DNA from: Bradyrhizobium sp. SRL28 | Lineage (GTDB): Bacteria > Pseudomonadota > Alphaproteobacteria > Rhizobiales > Xanthobacteraceae | Reading direction: 5' to 3' | Assembly: GCF_018596315.1 (NCBI RefSeq) | Contig: NZ_JAHEAG010000021.1 | Coordinates: 62,001 to 126,000, forward strand | Length of the DNA: 64,000 nucleotides | Part shown: positions 63,001-64,000 of the stretch, in pieces | Position numbering within the stretch: the stretch's first letter is position 1 | Layout: each line of letters begins with the position of its first letter | Made by a program: the position numbers and the translations under genes | Notes under the pieces: model-generated | Told to the model about the DNA's origin: nothing | The model's input: the letters and a program-made list of their open reading frames with translations, nothing else | The model's database searches: none

Positions 63001-64000
63001 TGGGCGACATGTCCGGCGATGTGTTCGGCAATGGCATGCTGCTCTCGCCAGCGACCAGGCTGGTCGCGGCTTTCGATCACCGCGACATCTTCATCGATCC
63101 CTCGCCCGACCCGGCGGTCAGCCACGCCGAGCGCGTGCGCATGTTCGAGCTGCCGCGGTCGAGCTGGCAGGATTACAACAAGGCGCTGATCTCGCAAGGC
63201 GGCGGCGTGTTCTCGCGCTCGCTCAAGGCCATTCCGCTCGCCCCGGAAGTGCGCACCCTCCTCGATCTCGACAAGCCGCAAGCTACGCCTTTCGAGGTGA
63301 TGACGGCAATCCTCAAAGCGCGCGTGGACCTTGTGTGGTTCGGCGGCATCGGCACCTATATCCGCGCGTCGGCGGAAAACGACGACCAGGCCGGCGACCG
63401 CGCCAACGATCCGATCCGGATCACGGGTGCCGATGTCCGCGCCCGCGTGATTGGCGAGGGGGCCAATCTCGGCGTCACCCAGCGCGGCCGCGTCGAAGCG
63501 GCGCAGAAGGGCGTCAAGCTCAACACCGACGCGATCGACAATTCGGCCGGCGTGAACACCTCCGACGTCGAGGTCAATATCAAGATCGCGCTGGCGCGCC
63601 CCGAGCGCGAGGGACGCCTCAGTGCGGCTGACCGCAACAGCCTGCTGGCCGCGATGACCGACGAGGTCGGCGCCCTCGTGCTTCGCAACAATTATCTGCA
63701 GACGCTGGCGCTCTCGCTGGCCGAACGCAGGGGCCTGGCCGAGACCGGCTTCCTCGCCCGCCTGATGCAGTCGCTCGAGCAGCGCGGCCTCCTCAGCCGC
63801 GCTGTGGAATTCCTGCCCGACGATGCGGCGATCGCCGAACGCGCCCGGCGCGGCCAATCCCTGACCCGGCCGGAACTTGCCGTGCTGCTCGCTTACGCCA
63901 AGCTGACGCTTTACGACGATCTGCTCGTCACCAGCGTGCCCGACGATCCATATCTCGCCCGCGAATTGTCGCAGTACTTCCCGGATGAGGTTGAGGACAA
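60045..64000 (+). CDS. NAD-specific glutamate dehydrogenase (large type), partial (3' end beyond window)
   Basis: An open frame of 1318 codons from ATG 60045 (GGAG six bases upstream; ATG 60033 is in frame) to the right edge. This is the large GDH (about 1600 residues, PF05088) that oxidises glutamate to 2-oxoglutarate with NAD. The regulatory N-terminal region covers roughly 60045-62400; the catalytic region follows, with RGGLRWSDRPQDFRTEI near 62490-62540, the catalytic-lysine loop GAKGGFVPK near 62590, and VAGVGDMSGDVFGNGM near 62990-63035 in the NAD domain. Confidence 0.94.
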   Translation, partial: MASWRDDKARATLIHEAAANVQPGKAPRSFAEHLFGHTNLEDLANYDAASLAFLAEQAWEHVQQRTAGRADIRVVNPMMPDGREISVLEVLNDNMPFLFDSTMAELAEQGIEVTLVAHPIIAVERNEQGKLLHFYGEALPEGAKGARESLIHFHIARLDADADRQKVIEGLTETLNDVRSCVADWRAMRARVEQAIMTFRSNPPPLPIDEVAEANQFLQWLCADNFTFLGLREYRFSPDADASDDISTGEGLGILRDPDVKVLRRGTEMVVMTPEIREFMREPTVLMVVKANVNSRVHRRVRMDYVGIKLYAPDGRLEGELRLVGLFTSGAYTRSARQIPYVRHKVEQVLQRAGFDPASHSGKAALHILEEYPRDELFQVDAETLYNFVMEVLTLYERPRVRALARADKFDRFVSILVFIPREKYDTDVRTRVADFLAQVYKGSLAASYASFPEGSLARVHYIIGRYEGRTPVVERATLEAEISAIAATWGDKLKAALATSTDGMRARMLANRYAQAFTGGYTEAFGTSQAIADIATIEKLTPARPVAISAHHIEGEDDPTRFGLKVFSHGAPLSLSYRVPVIEHHGLRVVNERTYQIVPRAMPAPAPVWLHDMTIEANDGKPIVINSEFGHRLEASIMAVVGDRAESDGYNALILRTALSWREVSTIRALSRYLHQIRAPFSQDYMWETLRKNTAITASMVALFQARLDPRLVNTDAERSARETTLLTEIEEQLKSVASLDEDRILRRFANLVQATIRTNLWQIGEDGHPRPVISFKFDARKIEDLPAPRPLYEIFVYSPRVEGIHLRFGKVARGGLRWSDRPQDFRTEILGLVKAQQVKNAVIVPVGAKGGFVPKRLPPPSNRDAFMAEGTEAYRIFVRAMLELTDNLDGDIIVPPDSTVRHDGDDPYLVVAADKGTATFSDIANAISTEKNHWLGDAFASGGSQGYDHKKMGITARGAWEAVKRHFRELGTDIQTMSFTVAGVGDMSGDVFGNGMLLSPATRLVAAFDHRDIFIDPSPDPAVSHAERVRMFELPRSSWQDYNKALISQGGGVFSRSLKAIPLAPEVRTLLDLDKPQATPFEVMTAILKARVDLVWFGGIGTYIRASAENDDQAGDRANDPIRITGADVRARVIGEGANLGVTQRGRVEAAQKGVKLNTDAIDNSAGVNTSDVEVNIKIALARPEREGRLSAADRNSLLAAMTDEVGALVLRNNYLQTLALSLAERRGLAETGFLARLMQSLEQRGLLSRAVEFLPDDAAIAERARRGQSLTRPELAVLLAYAKLTLYDDLLVTSVPDDPYLARELSQYFPDEVED

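Overview
The window is GC-rich alphaproteobacterial chromosome, most probably Bradyrhizobium or a close relative. The reasons are a DUF3551 secreted protein, the E. coli-type phosphoglucomutase, a very large NAD-glutamate dehydrogenase, and a density of Liv-type ABC, TRAP and TctC importers and aromatic-acid genes typical of that group. No rRNA, tRNA, CRISPR array, IS element or phage gene was recognised. All functions are read from the translated sequence and family knowledge; no database search was run.

Layout. 0-4.6 kb: the 5' part of a YcaO-domain gene running off the left edge, a divergent hypothetical, an XRE regulator, a small hypothetical, pgm and a DUF3551 gene. 4.7-36 kb: a large catabolic region. 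It holds a hotdog thioesterase, two MarR regulators, two acyl-CoA ligases, a six-gene minus-strand operon (racemase-like, Ohr, thiolase-like, DUF35-SDR fusion, cyclase/isatin-hydrolase-like, Liv substrate-binding protein), an alpha/beta-hydrolase-like gene, a complete Liv importer with a fused LivM-LivG, a gentisate-dioxygenase-type ring-cleavage operon, and a plus-strand operon of indolepyruvate:ferredoxin-oxidoreductase-like subunits, a flavin/2Fe-2S reductase, a Rieske oxygenase alpha and beta pair, an SDR and MarR. 36-38 kb: a dienelactone-hydrolase-like gene divergent from a GlxA/AraC regulator. 38-49 kb: a second catabolic module, with a seven-gene minus-strand operon (HpaI-type aldolase, cupin-like, DUF6282, secreted hydrolase, TctC receptor, SDR, ALDH) divergent from an IclR gene and a TRAP transporter. 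49-51.6 kb: a CobW GTPase and an N-acyl-D-amino-acid deacylase-like gene. 51.6-53.7 kb: an imperfect 62-bp repeat, a small ORF, a double-hotdog thioesterase and a DUF454 protein. 54-58 kb: a cobalamin riboswitch, a TonB-dependent receptor and a PepSY-TM protein. 58.2-64 kb: a membrane GGDEF protein and the 5' part of NAD-glutamate dehydrogenase, cut by the right edge.

How it may work. The Rieske alpha/beta plus reductase plus MarR arrangement, the cyclase resembling isatin hydrolase, and the arylpyruvate-type ketoacid oxidoreductase together suggest an indole-3-acetate (auxin) catabolic locus of the iad kind. The proposed route is: indole-3-acetate to dioxindole-3-acetate (Rieske oxygenase); CoA activation (acyl-CoA ligase); retro-aldol cleavage to isatin and acetyl-CoA by a cysteine-less thiolase-like protein with its DUF35 partner; isatin to isatinate (cyclase); isatinate to anthraniloyl-CoA (ketoacid oxidoreductase); then ring cleavage through gentisate-dioxygenase-like enzymes. 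The retro-aldol and oxidoreductase steps are my inference. Six similar 20-bp sequences (TGTTTANRGCCTAAARTAT-like) sit upstream of the transcription units of this region and look like operators of the MarR pair, tying these units into one regulon. Several enzymes here have lost canonical catalytic residues, which suggests new chemistry or structural roles.
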